A DNA stretch of 64,000 nt from Lachnospiraceae bacterium (GTDB taxonomy: Bacteria > Bacillota > Clostridia > Lachnospirales > Lachnospiraceae). Made by a program: the position numbers and the translations under genes. The notes under the pieces are model-generated. The model made no database searches, was not told the origin of the DNA, and saw only the letters and a list, made by a program, of their open reading frames with translations. Below, piece after piece: positions 45,859-58,082 of this stretch (position 1 is its first letter; each line of letters opens with the position of its first letter). The DNA lies in NCBI GenBank assembly GCA_017509985.1, contig JAFWOE010000023.1:62001-126000 (forward strand), written 5' to 3'.

Positions 45859-46616
45859 TCATGAAAGTAAAGAAGAACGATCTGATATATCCCATAGCGG
45901 CAATTGCGGCGGCGGTCCTGATCTGGTGGGCTGTAACGCGGATCTTTGATATTCCTTCGTATATCCTTCCGGGTCCCGGACAGGTGGTGAAGGCTTTTGC
46001 CAAAGATTTTACGCTGATCATGTATCATGCTGCCGCCACACTGGGCGAAGGTGCTGCAGGCATTGCAGTCTCTGTGGGGATCTCGATCGTGATCGCGGTG
46101 TGCATGGATCGGTTTGCGCCGGTCAAAAAGACGCTGTATCCGCTGCTGGTGATCTCCCAGACCGTACCGGTCATGGCGATCGCCCCGATCCTGATCATCT
46201 GGTTCGGATTCGGCATGGCGCCCAAGATCATCCTGGTCGTGCTGATGTGCTTCTTTCCGATCACGGTAAATCTGACCGACGGCTTTGCCCAGGCAGATCA
46301 GGACCTTCTGAATATGTTCCGGGTGTGGAACGCTTCCGGCCGGCAGGTCTATCGACACTTGAAATTTCCGTGCGCAATGCCGTATTTCTTTTCCGGACTG
46401 CGCATTGCGGTCACATGGATGCTGGTCGCAGCCATTCTTTCGGAGTGGCTCGGCGGCGACCGCGGGATCGGCGTGTACATGCTTCGGGCCAAACAGGCTT
46501 ACGCGCTGGATAAAGTCTTCGCCTCAGTTGTTTTTACAGTGATCCTGAGTCTTCTGCTGATCGGTCTGCTCGGGCTGATCCGGAAAAAGACCGTTCGATG
46601 GAGTGAGAGCGTATGA
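45855..46616 (+). CDS. thiX: ThiX-like ABC permease
   Basis: This is a permease of 253 residues with six helices and the contact motif MFRVWNASGRQVYRHLKFPCAMPYFFSGLRIA, as in ThiX/SsuC-type permeases. The ATG overlaps the thiY stop (ATGA), so translation is coupled. It forms the channel of the importer with the binding protein and ATPase. Confidence 0.88.
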   Translation: MIMKVKKNDLIYPIAAIAAAVLIWWAVTRIFDIPSYILPGPGQVVKAFAKDFTLIMYHAAATLGEGAAGIAVSVGISIVIAVCMDRFAPVKKTLYPLLVISQTVPVMAIAPILIIWFGFGMAPKIILVVLMCFFPITVNLTDGFAQADQDLLNMFRVWNASGRQVYRHLKFPCAMPYFFSGLRIAVTWMLVAAILSEWLGGDRGIGVYMLRAKQAYALDKVFASVVFTVILSLLLIGLLGLIRKKTVRWSESV

Positions 46617-47347
46617 CGGATACAGCGAAAATCAAACTGGAACTGAAAAACGTCCGGAAGCAGTTCAAAGATGTGCGGGTCCTGGACGATATCTCCCTTA
46701 CCGTGCGGGAAGGAGAGCATGTTACCGTGCTCGGGCCGAGCGGCTGCGGAAAAAGCACGCTTATGAATATCCTGACCGGGGTCCTGGCTGCGGACGGAGG
46801 GGAAGTACAGGTAAACGGAAAGATCGGATATATGCAGCAGAAAGACCTGCTCCTTCCCTGGAAGACCTGCATGGACAACGTCATCCTGCCCGCTCAGATC
46901 GCCGGAACAAAGAAGGAGGCTGCCGCAGAGCAGGCCCGGCCGTATTTTAAGATCTTCCGGCTGGAAGGGTATGAAGACAGTTATCCGAAAGAGATGTCCG
47001 GAGGCATGCGGCAGAGGGCGAGCCTTTTGCGAACGTTTTTATCGTCGGGGGATATCCTGCTTCTGGATGAGCCCTTCGGCGCAGTGGATTCGATCACCAG
47101 GGGAAAGCTCCAGCAGTGGCTGATCGACGTCAGCGGCACACTCGGGCTGACGATCCTTATGATCACCCATGACATCGAAGAAGCGGTACTGCTTTCGGAC
47201 CGGATCTATGTCCTTTCGGACAAACCCGCTTCCGTACGGGACGAGATCCCCGCAGATTTCCTGCGTGAAGATAAAAAGAACCGGCTGTTCCATACCGGTT
47301 TTCTGGAAATAAAGAAACGGATCCTTACGGATCTGGCAGGAGAGTAA
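46613..47347 (+). CDS. thiZ: ThiZ-like ABC ATPase
   Basis: The 244-residue ATPase has Walker A GPSGCGKS at 41-48, Q-loop MQQKDLLLPWKT, signature MSGGMRQRASLLRTF and Walker B ILLLDEPFGAVD, followed by THD. It overlaps the permease gene by 4 bases. The Q-loop motif DLLLPW is typical of the nitrate/sulfonate/thiamine-precursor importers. Confidence 0.9.
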   Translation: MTDTAKIKLELKNVRKQFKDVRVLDDISLTVREGEHVTVLGPSGCGKSTLMNILTGVLAADGGEVQVNGKIGYMQQKDLLLPWKTCMDNVILPAQIAGTKKEAAAEQARPYFKIFRLEGYEDSYPKEMSGGMRQRASLLRTFLSSGDILLLDEPFGAVDSITRGKLQQWLIDVSGTLGLTILMITHDIEEAVLLSDRIYVLSDKPASVRDEIPADFLREDKKNRLFHTGFLEIKKRILTDLAGE

Positions 47348-48900
47348 TAATAATCAATTATCGGAGAAAAAGATATGCCGATCGATCTGAATCAGGAAGA
47401 ACCGCAGATCCGGGAGCTTCGGACCCGGTCCGTAACCGGATATGACGGGACCCTGAAAGATATTACACAGCAGGGCTGCTGCGGCTGCCTGAAAAATAAA
47501 AAGAGATGCTTTACGACCGGTTCGTACTGTACGCATCTTCCCGCGATCACTTCGGTGCTGGGCCTTCCGGATACCCTGGTGGTGGATCATGCGCCGATCG
47601 GCTGCTGCGGAGTGGAAATGACATTTTCGGGCGGCTACAGTATGAATGAGCCTTTTGCCCCCGGGGAATACCGGGATAATGTCCGCATGTTCACTTCCAA
47701 ACTGACGGAATCCGATACGGTATTCGGAGGGGAAGAAAAGCTGAAGGAGGTCGTCAGAGGTGCGTTTCACAGGCACCATCCGAAGGAGATCTATATTGCC
47801 ACCAGCTGCACCTCCTCCATCATCGGAGAAGATGTCGGTGCAGCGGCTGCGGAAATGACCGAAGAGCTCGGGATCCCGGTGACCGTGCTGGGCGCTGCAG
47901 GCATGCGTTCGAATCTGTGGTCCGTAGGCTTTGAAGCGCACTTTCATTCTGTCGGAAAGACACGCTTCAGAGCGCCGGAAAAAAAGACCGATACGATCGT
48001 CTACGCGGGTTTTGCCTCGGTCGCGTCCGAAGCCGTGGAACCGATCTTTAAAAAACTGGGGCTCGATATGGCCTTTCTTACAGCCGGCAGCACGAAGGAA
48101 GATTATGAGAAAGCCTGCACCGCCAGAGTATCTTTCGGGCAGTGTGATGTGGATGCTTCGTACATCCTTACCTACCTGGAGCAGGAATACGGTGTGAAGT
48201 ACTTCCATCTGCATCAGCCGAACGGCGGGATCGGGTTCGAGCGTTTCATGCGGGATCTGGGCGGATATCTCGGCAGAGAGAAAGAGGCCGAGGAGATCAT
48301 CCGGGAAGAGCGTGAAAAATACCGGGAAAAGATCGAAGAGCTGAAACCCCTGCTGAAAGGGAAAACGGCCCTGGTGGCGCTTGGCGCGGGCTATGCTTTT
48401 GAAATGGTGCGCATGCTGAAGGAACTCGGGATGGAAGCCGTGCATGCGGTCTCGTTTCATTACGATCCGCTGATCGACGCCACGGAAGACCGGACTGCCC
48501 GTTCGCCGGTGGCGGACGCGGAAGAACTGGGCATCGATTATCCGGTAACGGTCAACAACGCCCAGGAGATGGAAAACTACCTGATCGTGAAAAAATATAA
48601 ACCGGACATTGTGGTCACCCGGGCGCACGGAGCCGGCAGCTGGTCGGCCTTTACCGGGGTCCCCTGTCTGGATCCCGGACTGGGGATCAATATTATAGGA
48701 TACCGGGGACTTTACCTTTTCGCGGATGCCCTGGCCTCCAGCTTCCGGAATACCGCGGTATTTGACGCGCTGAAAGCAAGGTATGTCTCACCCTTTACGG
48801 ATGAATTCGAGGCACTCCCGCCTCACAGTTTTTACGCAAAAGCCGGTGAGGAGGGCGTTCCTCACAAACCGTATAAAAAGAGCGGAGAGGAGGTGCTTTC

Positions 48901-51130
<2,230 letters not shown>

Positions 51131-51149
51131 AAAAGTAAAACGAGATACT

Positions 51150-52079
51150 ATGTTACAGGGACTGTATAACAATTGCCATCTCTGTCCGAGGTCCTGCGGA
51201 GCAAACCGGAATGCGGGAGAAAAAGGCTTCTGCGGTATGACCGACCGGTTCGTCGCAGCCAGGGCAGCGCTTCATATGTGGGAGGAACCGTGTATTTCCG
51301 GAAGAAACGGATCGGGCACGGTTTTCTTTTCCGGCTGTACGCTGGGCTGCGTTTACTGCCAGAACCGGAATATCGCCCTGGGCCTCGCAGGAAAGGAGAT
51401 CCCGAAGGAGCGCCTTGTGGAGATCTTTTTTGAACTGGCGGATCAGGGCGCAAACAACATCAATCTGGTGACGGCGGATCACTTCATCCCCGGAGTGGCC
51501 GAAGCCATAAAAGAAGCAAAAAAGGAAGGTTTTTCCCTGCCGTTTCTTCTGAACACCGGCTCGTATATCCATGCGGATACGCTGAAGCTGCTGGACGGGC
51601 TGGTGGATATCTATCTGCCGGATCTTAAATACATCGATCCGAAAACAGCAGGATCCTTTTCCCATGCACCGGATTATCCCGAAATCGCAAAAGCAGCGAT
51701 AGACGAAATGGTCCGGCAGCTGAGAAGCCGGTGCGGCGGTCAGCGGATCGAAACGGTTTTTAACGGACAGGGGATCATGCAGCGCGGGATCATCATCCGG
51801 CACCTGCTCCTTCCGGGCAGGGTCCTGGAAGCAAAGCTGATCGTAAAATATCTCTTTGAAAAGTACGGCGATGAAGTATATCTGAGCCTCATGAATCAGT
51901 ATACGCCGCCGGCAGATCCTGCAGAGCGGATTCCGAAACTGGCCCGGAAAGTTACGGAAGCCGAGTACCGGAGCCTGATCGGTTACGCTGCGGAACTCGG
52001 GGTAAAGAACGGGTTTATGCAAGAGGGCGAAACCGCCGACGAAAGCTTTATTCCAGAGTTTGACGGAGAGGGCGTTTAA
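51150..52079 (+). CDS. PflX-like radical SAM protein
   Basis: The 309-residue protein has an N-terminal cysteine set (NCHLCPRSCG, KGFCGM) and a radical SAM core with FFSGCTLGCVYCQN. This is the layout of the uncharacterised PflX group (COG1313). It lies 19 bases after the nifH-like gene and ends the operon. No target glycyl-radical enzyme is nearby. It might activate or mature a partner, or be an accessory to cofactor assembly; that is speculation. The ribosome binding site is weak. Confidence 0.82.
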   Translation: MLQGLYNNCHLCPRSCGANRNAGEKGFCGMTDRFVAARAALHMWEEPCISGRNGSGTVFFSGCTLGCVYCQNRNIALGLAGKEIPKERLVEIFFELADQGANNINLVTADHFIPGVAEAIKEAKKEGFSLPFLLNTGSYIHADTLKLLDGLVDIYLPDLKYIDPKTAGSFSHAPDYPEIAKAAIDEMVRQLRSRCGGQRIETVFNGQGIMQRGIIIRHLLLPGRVLEAKLIVKYLFEKYGDEVYLSLMNQYTPPADPAERIPKLARKVTEAEYRSLIGYAAELGVKNGFMQEGETADESFIPEFDGEGV

Positions 52080-52093
52080 AAGCAGGTGCCGAT

Positions 52094-52124
52094 ATACTGT
52101 TTCCCCAAAACGGTATTTGTTATT
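52094..52124 (+). terminator. Terminator after the nitrogenase-like operon
   Basis: ATACTGTTT and AAACGGTAT pair with one wobble around CCCCA and are followed by TTGTTATT. It overlaps the -35 box of the next promoter. Confidence 0.55.
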
Positions 52125-52146
52125 ATCAGTGAAACTATGCTATAAT
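52117..52146 (+). promoter_or_regulatory. Promoter of the ABC/FtsX operon
   Basis: TTGTTA (52117-52122), an 18-base spacer and an extended TGCTATAAT (-10 at 52141-52146) precede the ATPase gene by 80 bases. Confidence 0.65.
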
Positions 52147-52226
52147 TACTCTTCCTTTCCGGCAGACCGCGGGCATGTTGCGGCTGCGGAAGCTGCAGAT
52201 AACAGTAAAAAGACAAGAGGAGCACC

Positions 52227-52928
52227 ATGCCATATATTACGGTTCAGGACGTTACAAAGATCTACAGAATGGGCGAGGTCGAGATCAAAGCGTGCGACGG
52301 CATCAGCTTTGAGATCGAAAAAGGCGAATTTGTCATTATCGTCGGTCCTTCCGGTGCGGGAAAAACGACCGTGCTGAACATTCTGGGAGGAATGGATACG
52401 CTCACGGACGGCCAGGTCGTCGTGGACGGAACGGATATCAGCCGGCTGAAAGGCAGGCAGATGGCCGCATACCGCCGGGAGGACGTAGGTTTTGTATTCC
52501 AGTTCTACAATCTCATGCAGAACCTTACAGCTCTGGAAAACGTCGAGCTGGCCATGCAGATCTGCAGAGACCCCATGGATCCGGAGAAAGTTCTGGAAGA
52601 TGTCGGCCTTGCCGAGCGGAAGAACAATTTTCCGGCCCAGCTTTCCGGCGGAGAGCAGCAGCGCGTGGCCATTGCCCGCGCGCTTGCCAAAAATCCCAAG
52701 CTTCTGCTGTGCGATGAACCGACCGGGGCGCTGGATTACATTACCGGCAAATCCATCCTGAAACTGCTTCAGGACATGTGCCGGAACAAAGGCATGACCG
52801 TGGTCGTGATCACACACAACAGTGCCCTGACGCCTATGGCGGACCGCGTTATCCGGATCAAAAGCGGAAAGGTCAGCAGTACGGAGCTGAACGAGCATCC
52901 GGTACCTGTTGAAAACATCGAATGGTAA
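52227..52928 (+). CDS. ABC transporter ATPase, MacB/LolD type
   Basis: The 233-residue ATPase has Walker [10 protein letters not shown], signature [15 protein letters not shown] and Walker [13 protein letters not shown]. It belongs to the MacB/LolD group that powers FtsX-type permeases in mechanotransmission rather than classical transport. The large permease gene follows 108 bases downstream. AAGAGGAG precedes the ATG. Target substrate or process is unknown. Confidence 0.92.
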   Translation: MPYITVQDVTKIYRMGEVEIKACDGISFEIEKGEFVIIVGPSGAGKTTVLNILGGMDTLTDGQVVVDGTDISRLKGRQMAAYRREDVGFVFQFYNLMQNLTALENVELAMQICRDPMDPEKVLEDVGLAERKNNFPAQLSGGEQQRVAIARALAKNPKLLLCDEPTGALDYITGKSILKLLQDMCRNKGMTVVVITHNSALTPMADRVIRIKSGKVSSTELNEHPVPVENIEW

Positions 52929-53036
52929 GAATGCGGGTTTACATCCCGTTATCTGTATTTTTTTCATACTCTCAGATCCCTGGCCCGGCGGATCTGTTTT
53001 GGACAAAACTGAAAGTACAGGCAGCAGAGCAGGACA

Positions 53037-56000
53037 ATGAAGAAATCCGTCCGTAAGGACCTTTTCAGGGAAATAAGGAAAAACTTCGGAAGATTTTTTT
53101 CGATCTTCTGTATCGTCATGCTCGGAAGCGCTTTTTTTGCGGGACTGCGGTCCACCGGATTCGATATGAAGTATTCGGCGGACTGCTTTTATGATGATCA
53201 GAAACTGATGGATATCCGGGTGATCGGTACGCTCGGGCTTACGGAAGAAGATATCGATGATCTGAACCGGCTTGCGGGCGTCAAATCGGCTGTGGGAGGA
53301 AAGACACGGGAGGCTCAGTTTTCTACAGAGGATACGACCTATGATATCCGGACGATCGCTTATGTCCCGGGGATCAACGAACCGGTCGTTACGGAAGGAA
53401 GACTGCCCGAAAAGCCGGATGAATGTCTGGCGGATGCCGGAACGTTTCCGCGTGAAGGTATTCGGCTTGGCGACAGGATCTGCTTTGAAACCGGAGATGA
53501 TGAAGCGCTTACGGAAACACTGAAAACGGATTCCTTCGTCGTCACCGGATTTGGCTATATGCCTTATTATACCGACCTGACGAGGGGGACCGGAAGCATC
53601 GGGGACGGATCGATCGATGCGTTCGTACTCCTGCATCCGGATGCTTTTGATACGGATTATTATACGGAAGCCTATGTGTCTGTCGAAGGCGCCGGGGACA
53701 GGATCACATTCAGCGATGATTATGAAGCCCTGACGGACCAGGCAGTCGACCGGATCGAAGAGCTTGCCGGGACTGCGACGGTAAGACGGTATGATGCCAT
53801 TTATCAGGAAGCCAGGGAGAAGATCGCCGATGCGAAGAAGGAAGTGGAAGACGGAGAAAACGAGCTCGCGGACGCGGCTGCTGAAATAGAAGACGGGAAA
53901 AAAGAGATCGCCGATGCCGAAGCGGAGATTGCCGAAAAAGAGCAGGAACTGATCGACGGCAAAGCAGAGCTGGAAAAAGGCCAGCAGGAACTGGCGGATG
54001 CCGAAGCGGAGATCGAAAACGGCCGGGCAGAGCTTGCAGACGCGCAGGCAGAGGTCGACCTGAACCGAAGTGATCTGGAGAGTGCGAGGCAGCAGTACGA
54101 AGCCGGCCTTGAGGAATTCAATGCAGGTCTGGTTCAGTATGATTCCGGCGTGCAGTCCTACGAAAGCGGCCTGGCGGAATATGAAGCGAACCTGGCGGAG
54201 TTTGAAGCAGGAAAAGAGCAGTACGAGGCCGGGCTCGCCGAATACAATGAGAATAAAGCCGCTTTTGACACAGGCAAAGAAGAGTACGAGGCCGGCCTGG
54301 AGGCTTACAATACGCAAAAGGAAGCGTTCGATCAGGGGAAAGCGGAGTATGAGGCCGGTCTTGCAGCATGGGAAGAAGCGTATGCCCAGCTTGAGGCTGC
54401 GGCTGCAGCCGGAATGATAACGGAGGAGGAAGCTGCAGTTCAACGTGCTGTCCTGGATGAGCAGGGCGCGGTCCTTCAGGAGAAGGGAGCGCAGATTGAA
54501 GCAGCCGAACAGGAGCTTGCGGCCGGGAAAGCGGTCCTGGATGAAACGGGAGCGCAGATTGAAGCAGCCGAACAGGAGCTTGCGGCCGGGAAAGCGGTCC
54601 TGGATGCGACAAAAGAGACGCTGGACGCGGCTGAAGGACAGCTGGCTGCGGCAAAGGAAACGCTCGACGCGGCGAAAGTGGAACTGGACCTGGGAAAGGA
54701 AGAGATCGAGAGCAGCAGGATGCAGCTGGATGAAGCGGCTGTACAGATCGCTTCCGGCGAGGCACAGCTTGCCGACGCCCAGGCTCAGATCGATGAAAAT
54801 GCAGTAAAACTGGACGAAGCGCAGGAGACCGTCGATTCCAAAAAAGAAGAAGTCGCGGATGCGGAGACAGAACTGGCGGATGGCGAAGAAAAACTTGCGG
54901 AAGGGAAAAAGGACCTGGAAGACGGGAAGCAGGAGCTGGCGGACGCGGAAGCGGAATATAACGAAAAATATCCCGAAGCACAGCAGGAGATCCAGGATGC
55001 AAAACAGAAAATAGCGGACGCGGAAGAGGATATCGCGGATCTTGAGGTACCGGAATGGTATGCCCTGGACCGGGGACTGATGGAAAGCATTGTCGGATAC
55101 GACCAGAACGCGACCCGGATGGACAGCCTGGGCAAGGTCTTCCCGGTGATCTTCTTCCTGGTTGCCGCGCTTGTGAGCCTGACAGCCATGACACGGATGG
55201 TCGACGAGCAGCGGATGCAGATCGGGACGTTAAAGGCGCAGGGCTATTCCAACGGAGTGATCGCCGGCCGGTATCTGATTTACGCGATGCTGGCTGCGGT
55301 CAGCGGAAGCATCCTGGGCATCGCCTTCGGGGAGTGGTTCCTGCCGAAACTGATCATTGACTCCTACGGGGTTTTATTTACGGGCATGCGGTACTGTCTG
55401 ACACCCGTCAACTGGAAACAGGCGCTGCTCGGGCTTGCTGCCGCTGTCGGCTCGATCGGGATCGCGGTCCTTGCGGCCTGCCTGCGCCAGCTGCGATCCA
55501 GGCCGGCAGAGCTGATGCGCCCGGAAGCCCCGCAGAACGGACAGCGTATTTTCCTGGAGCGGATCACCGGGCTCTGGAAGCGACTCGGATTCACCAAAAA
55601 GGCTTCATTAAGGAACCTTGTGCGGTATAAAAAACGTCTGGTCATGACGATCATCGGCGTGGGCGGATGCATGGGCCTGCTCCTGGTGGGCTTAGGCCTG
55701 CACGACTCTATCAACGAGGTCGCCAAGGAGCAGTACATCCATATCTTCATGCAGGATGCGACGGTGACGGTGGATCCTTCTGCAGAGGAAGAAGAATGGA
55801 AAGAGCTGGAAGAGGCACTGGCATCATACCCCGGGGTAAACGGTTCCGAGCGGATCAGTCTGTTATCTGTGGACCTGCAGAATAAGGGCGCGGTCCGTGA
55901 AACGTCGCTTTATGTTCCGCAGAATGTTGAACACATCGGAGAATATCTCTCACTGAGGGATCGTGTTACAAAGGAGGAATATGCCTATCCTCAGACGGGA

Positions 56001-56729
56001 GCCGTCATTTCCGAAAAGACCGCGAAGATGCTGGGCCTTTCGGTGGGAGACGAAGTGACGATCGCCAGGGAGGGCAGGAAGAATGTGAAGGTCCTGATCA
56101 ATGCCATCACGGAGAACTATGTGCTGCATTATCTTTTCCTTTCGCCGGAAACGTATAAGGAACTCTACGGGGAGGAGCCGGAGTACAACCGTCTCTATGT
56201 CGTTTATGATGAAATGACGGAAGAAGAGGAATCCGCCATCGGCTCCTTCCTGATGAAATACGACCAGTGTACCGGTGTCGGCTTCACCACGGAACTGGAA
56301 AAGGATATCGACGATATGCTGGCGATCCTGAACAACGTCGTTTATGTACTGATCATTTCCGCCGGCCTGCTGGCCTTTGTCGTGCTTTACAACCTGAACA
56401 GCATCAACATCACGGAGCGCCGAAGAGAACTGGCTACGCTTAAAGTCCTGGGGTTTTATGACGGGGAAGTGGCCTGGTATGTCTACCGCGAGAATGTGAT
56501 CCTTACGATCCTCGGCTGTATTTTCGGCCTGATCCTGGGTACGATCCTGCACCGGTTCACCATTGTGACCGTCGAAGTGGACCTGATGATGTTCGGAAGG
56601 ACGGTCAGCCTGCTCAGTTACATTCAAAGCATATTCATTACGATCATTTTTGCGGTCATCGTAAACTTCGTCATGTTTTTCTCCCTGAAAAAGATCGATA
56701 TGGTCGAGTCGCTGAAAAGCGTGGAATAA
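53037..56729 (+). CDS. FtsX-like permease with long coiled-coil ectodomain
   Basis: The 1230-residue protein has an N-terminal membrane helix (FFSIFCIVMLGSAFFAG), an extracellular domain, then a coiled coil of about 430 residues (about 255-680). The coiled coil is built of repeats such as EYEAGLAEYEANLAEFEAG and IADAEAEIAEKEQEL. Three helices and an FtsX domain follow, then a second extracellular domain and three C-terminal helices. It pairs with the ATPase gene. The coiled coil could span a large part of the cell wall. The product ends in SLKKIDMVESLKSVE, typical of FtsX proteins. The start is an ATG directly after AGGACA. Confidence 0.9.
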   Translation: MKKSVRKDLFREIRKNFGRFFSIFCIVMLGSAFFAGLRSTGFDMKYSADCFYDDQKLMDIRVIGTLGLTEEDIDDLNRLAGVKSAVGGKTREAQFSTEDTTYDIRTIAYVPGINEPVVTEGRLPEKPDECLADAGTFPREGIRLGDRICFETGDDEALTETLKTDSFVVTGFGYMPYYTDLTRGTGSIGDGSIDAFVLLHPDAFDTDYYTEAYVSVEGAGDRITFSDDYEALTDQAVDRIEELAGTATVRRYDAIYQEAREKIADAKKEVEDGENELADAAAEIEDGKKEIADAEAEIAEKEQELIDGKAELEKGQQELADAEAEIENGRAELADAQAEVDLNRSDLESARQQYEAGLEEFNAGLVQYDSGVQSYESGLAEYEANLAEFEAGKEQYEAGLAEYNENKAAFDTGKEEYEAGLEAYNTQKEAFDQGKAEYEAGLAAWEEAYAQLEAAAAAGMITEEEAAVQRAVLDEQGAVLQEKGAQIEAAEQELAAGKAVLDETGAQIEAAEQELAAGKAVLDATKETLDAAEGQLAAAKETLDAAKVELDLGKEEIESSRMQLDEAAVQIASGEAQLADAQAQIDENAVKLDEAQETVDSKKEEVADAETELADGEEKLAEGKKDLEDGKQELADAEAEYNEKYPEAQQEIQDAKQKIADAEEDIADLEVPEWYALDRGLMESIVGYDQNATRMDSLGKVFPVIFFLVAALVSLTAMTRMVDEQRMQIGTLKAQGYSNGVIAGRYLIYAMLAAVSGSILGIAFGEWFLPKLIIDSYGVLFTGMRYCLTPVNWKQALLGLAAAVGSIGIAVLAACLRQLRSRPAELMRPEAPQNGQRIFLERITGLWKRLGFTKKASLRNLVRYKKRLVMTIIGVGGCMGLLLVGLGLHDSINEVAKEQYIHIFMQDATVTVDPSAEEEEWKELEEALASYPGVNGSERISLLSVDLQNKGAVRETSLYVPQNVEHIGEYLSLRDRVTKEEYAYPQTGAVISEKTAKMLGLSVGDEVTIAREGRKNVKVLINAITENYVLHYLFLSPETYKELYGEEPEYNRLYVVYDEMTEEEESAIGSFLMKYDQCTGVGFTTELEKDIDDMLAILNNVVYVLIISAGLLAFVVLYNLNSINITERRRELATLKVLGFYDGEVAWYVYRENVILTILGCIFGLILGTILHRFTIVTVEVDLMMFGRTVSLLSYIQSIFITIIFAVIVNFVMFFSLKKIDMVESLKSVE
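54485..54608 (+). repeat. 63-base tandem duplication in the coiled-coil gene
   Basis: Two units of 63 bases, starting at 54485 and 54548, are nearly identical. They encode QIEAAEQELAAGKAVLD twice. The unit is 21 residues, exactly three heptads, so the coiled-coil register is kept. Near-identity of the DNA suggests a recent event. Confidence 0.85.
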
Positions 56730-56750
56730 TACATTTGAACGGCACAGAGG

Positions 56751-56804
56751 CAGTGTATGGCACTTTAGCCCTGCCGCATTGCTCAAAGTGCCATACGCTG
56801 CTTT
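56751..56804 (+). terminator. Terminator after the FtsX gene
   Basis: CAGTGTATGGCACTTT pairs with AAAGTGCCATACGCTG (one wobble) around an 18-base loop and is followed by CTTTTA. Confidence 0.75.
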
Positions 56805-56835
56805 TATGCAGTCATATCAGAAGAAATGTAAAAGT

Positions 56836-56863
56836 ATTTACGGCTGTCTGTAAAGTGATATAA
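56836..56863 (+). promoter_or_regulatory. Promoter of the barnase-barstar pair
   Basis: TTTACG (56836-56841), a 16-base spacer and TATAAT (56858-56863) lie about 46 bases before the lipoprotein start. Confidence 0.55.
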
Positions 56864-56908
56864 TATATCCATCCGTTCACTTAAACAGTTTCACAGGTCT
56901 GCTTCATT

Positions 56909-57673
56909 ATGAAAAAGAGAATTACAGCAATTATACTTGTTCTCTGCCTTGCCCTTGCGATGATGTTCGCAGGCTGCGGCAAAGATAAAACACCGGCGAA
57001 GCCCGACGGGACGGTCACGGCAGCATCTTCTGCGGACGTATTGCCGGAGATCCTTCCGGAGGATGATTCCGGGGAATCTGTTTCCGTTTCATCAGGGACT
57101 GAACCGGAGAACGGCACAGCCGTTTCGGAAGTGTCTTCAGCTTCCTCATCGTCCGGCACGGATGGAATTACTTCGGTGTCTTCATCGTCCGGCACGGAAG
57201 AAGTCTCTTCTGCATCTTCATCATCCGGCACGGATGAGGTTTCTTCGGCATCCTTATCGTCTGCAGCGGAAACCGTTTCTCAAACAGGGCCTTCAGAGGA
57301 GGAGCTTACCGTCACGGAGGACGGGGAGTACACGGACAAAGACCATGTCGCGCTTTATATCCACGAATTCGGACATCTTCCTTCAAACTATGTGACCAAA
57401 AATAAGGCTATGGATGCAGGCTGGGATTCCAGAGCGGGCAATCTGAACACTGTCCTGCCCGGCAAGAGCATCGGGGGAAGCCGCTTCGGAAATTATGAAG
57501 GCCTGCTCCCAGAGAAGAACGGCCGGAAGTATTACGAGTGCGATATCGATTTCAATCCCGACGGCCAGACGTCCGAGCCGGCCTACAGGAATGAAAAGAG
57601 GATCATTTACAGCAATGACGGTCTGGTATTCTATACGGAAGACCACTACAAAACCTTTGAGCAGCTGTACTGA
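56909..57673 (+). CDS. Lipoprotein with barnase-like ribonuclease domain
   Basis: The 254-residue protein has a lipoprotein signal (Cys23), a Ser/Glu/Thr-rich stalk with repeats of SSSSGTDE/SSSSGTEE type (residues about 60-125) and a C-terminal barnase domain (141-254). Barnase catalytic residues have clear equivalents at Glu210 (YYECDID), Arg231 (EKRIIYS) and His246 (TEDHYKTF). HEFGHLPSNYVTKNKA and GKSIGG also match. A lipid-anchored RNase outside the cell is unusual; most barnases are secreted freely. The inhibitor gene follows. Confidence 0.9.
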   Translation: MKKRITAIILVLCLALAMMFAGCGKDKTPAKPDGTVTAASSADVLPEILPEDDSGESVSVSSGTEPENGTAVSEVSSASSSSGTDGITSVSSSSGTEEVSSASSSSGTDEVSSASLSSAAETVSQTGPSEEELTVTEDGEYTDKDHVALYIHEFGHLPSNYVTKNKAMDAGWDSRAGNLNTVLPGKSIGGSRFGNYEGLLPEKNGRKYYECDIDFNPDGQTSEPAYRNEKRIIYSNDGLVFYTEDHYKTFEQLY

Positions 57674-57775
57674 CGGAACAGGCTTCCAGAGTGAAAAACA
57701 AAGGACGGCAGAAGTGATCTCTGTATCTCACAGGTTCACGGTCCGGCGGGGATGAATTTATACAGGAGGGCAGTT

Positions 57776-58069
57776 ATGAGAAAGATCGATCTTGATATGA
57801 ATATTCCGCATTCCAGACAGCAGATCCATGAGTATCTGAAGGTCAAACTTGACCTGCCGGATTATTACGGCGCGAACCTGGATGCCCTGTATGACTGCCT
57901 TGCCACGATCACGGAGCCGACGGCTGTAGGTGTGACTTATCAGTATCCTCCTTATGAAAGCGAGGATCATGACCTGATCGCATATCTTGAGAAAATAAAA
58001 ATGGTCTTCCGCGATGCGGAAGACGATAATCCGAACCTGGCTGTGTTCTGGTTCGACCAGTATTTATAA
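57776..58069 (+). CDS. Barstar-family ribonuclease inhibitor
   Basis: The 97-residue protein matches barstar, which protects the cell from barnase. The helix PDYYGANLDALYDCL contains Asp36 and Asp40, equivalents of the barstar residues that insert into the barnase active site. GGAGG lies 8 bases before the ATG. The gene sits 102 bases after the barnase gene on the same strand, the normal pairing. Confidence 0.92.
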   Translation: MRKIDLDMNIPHSRQQIHEYLKVKLDLPDYYGANLDALYDCLATITEPTAVGVTYQYPPYESEDHDLIAYLEKIKMVFRDAEDDNPNLAVFWFDQYL

Positions 58070-58082
58070 TTGCTGCAGCAGC

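Noticed and set aside
47354-48628. A 424-residue minus-strand frame opposite the NifD-like gene
   Set aside because: It has no domain or ribosome binding site and mirrors the coding bias of the plus-strand gene.
52146-54443. A 765-residue open frame on the minus strand
   Set aside because: It lies antisense to the ABC ATPase and FtsX permease genes, has no family features, and arises from codon bias of the real genes.
54070-54810. Possible CRISPR-like or satellite repeats
   Set aside because: The repeats are coding, with units of about 7 to 21 codons that keep heptad phase. There are no spacers.
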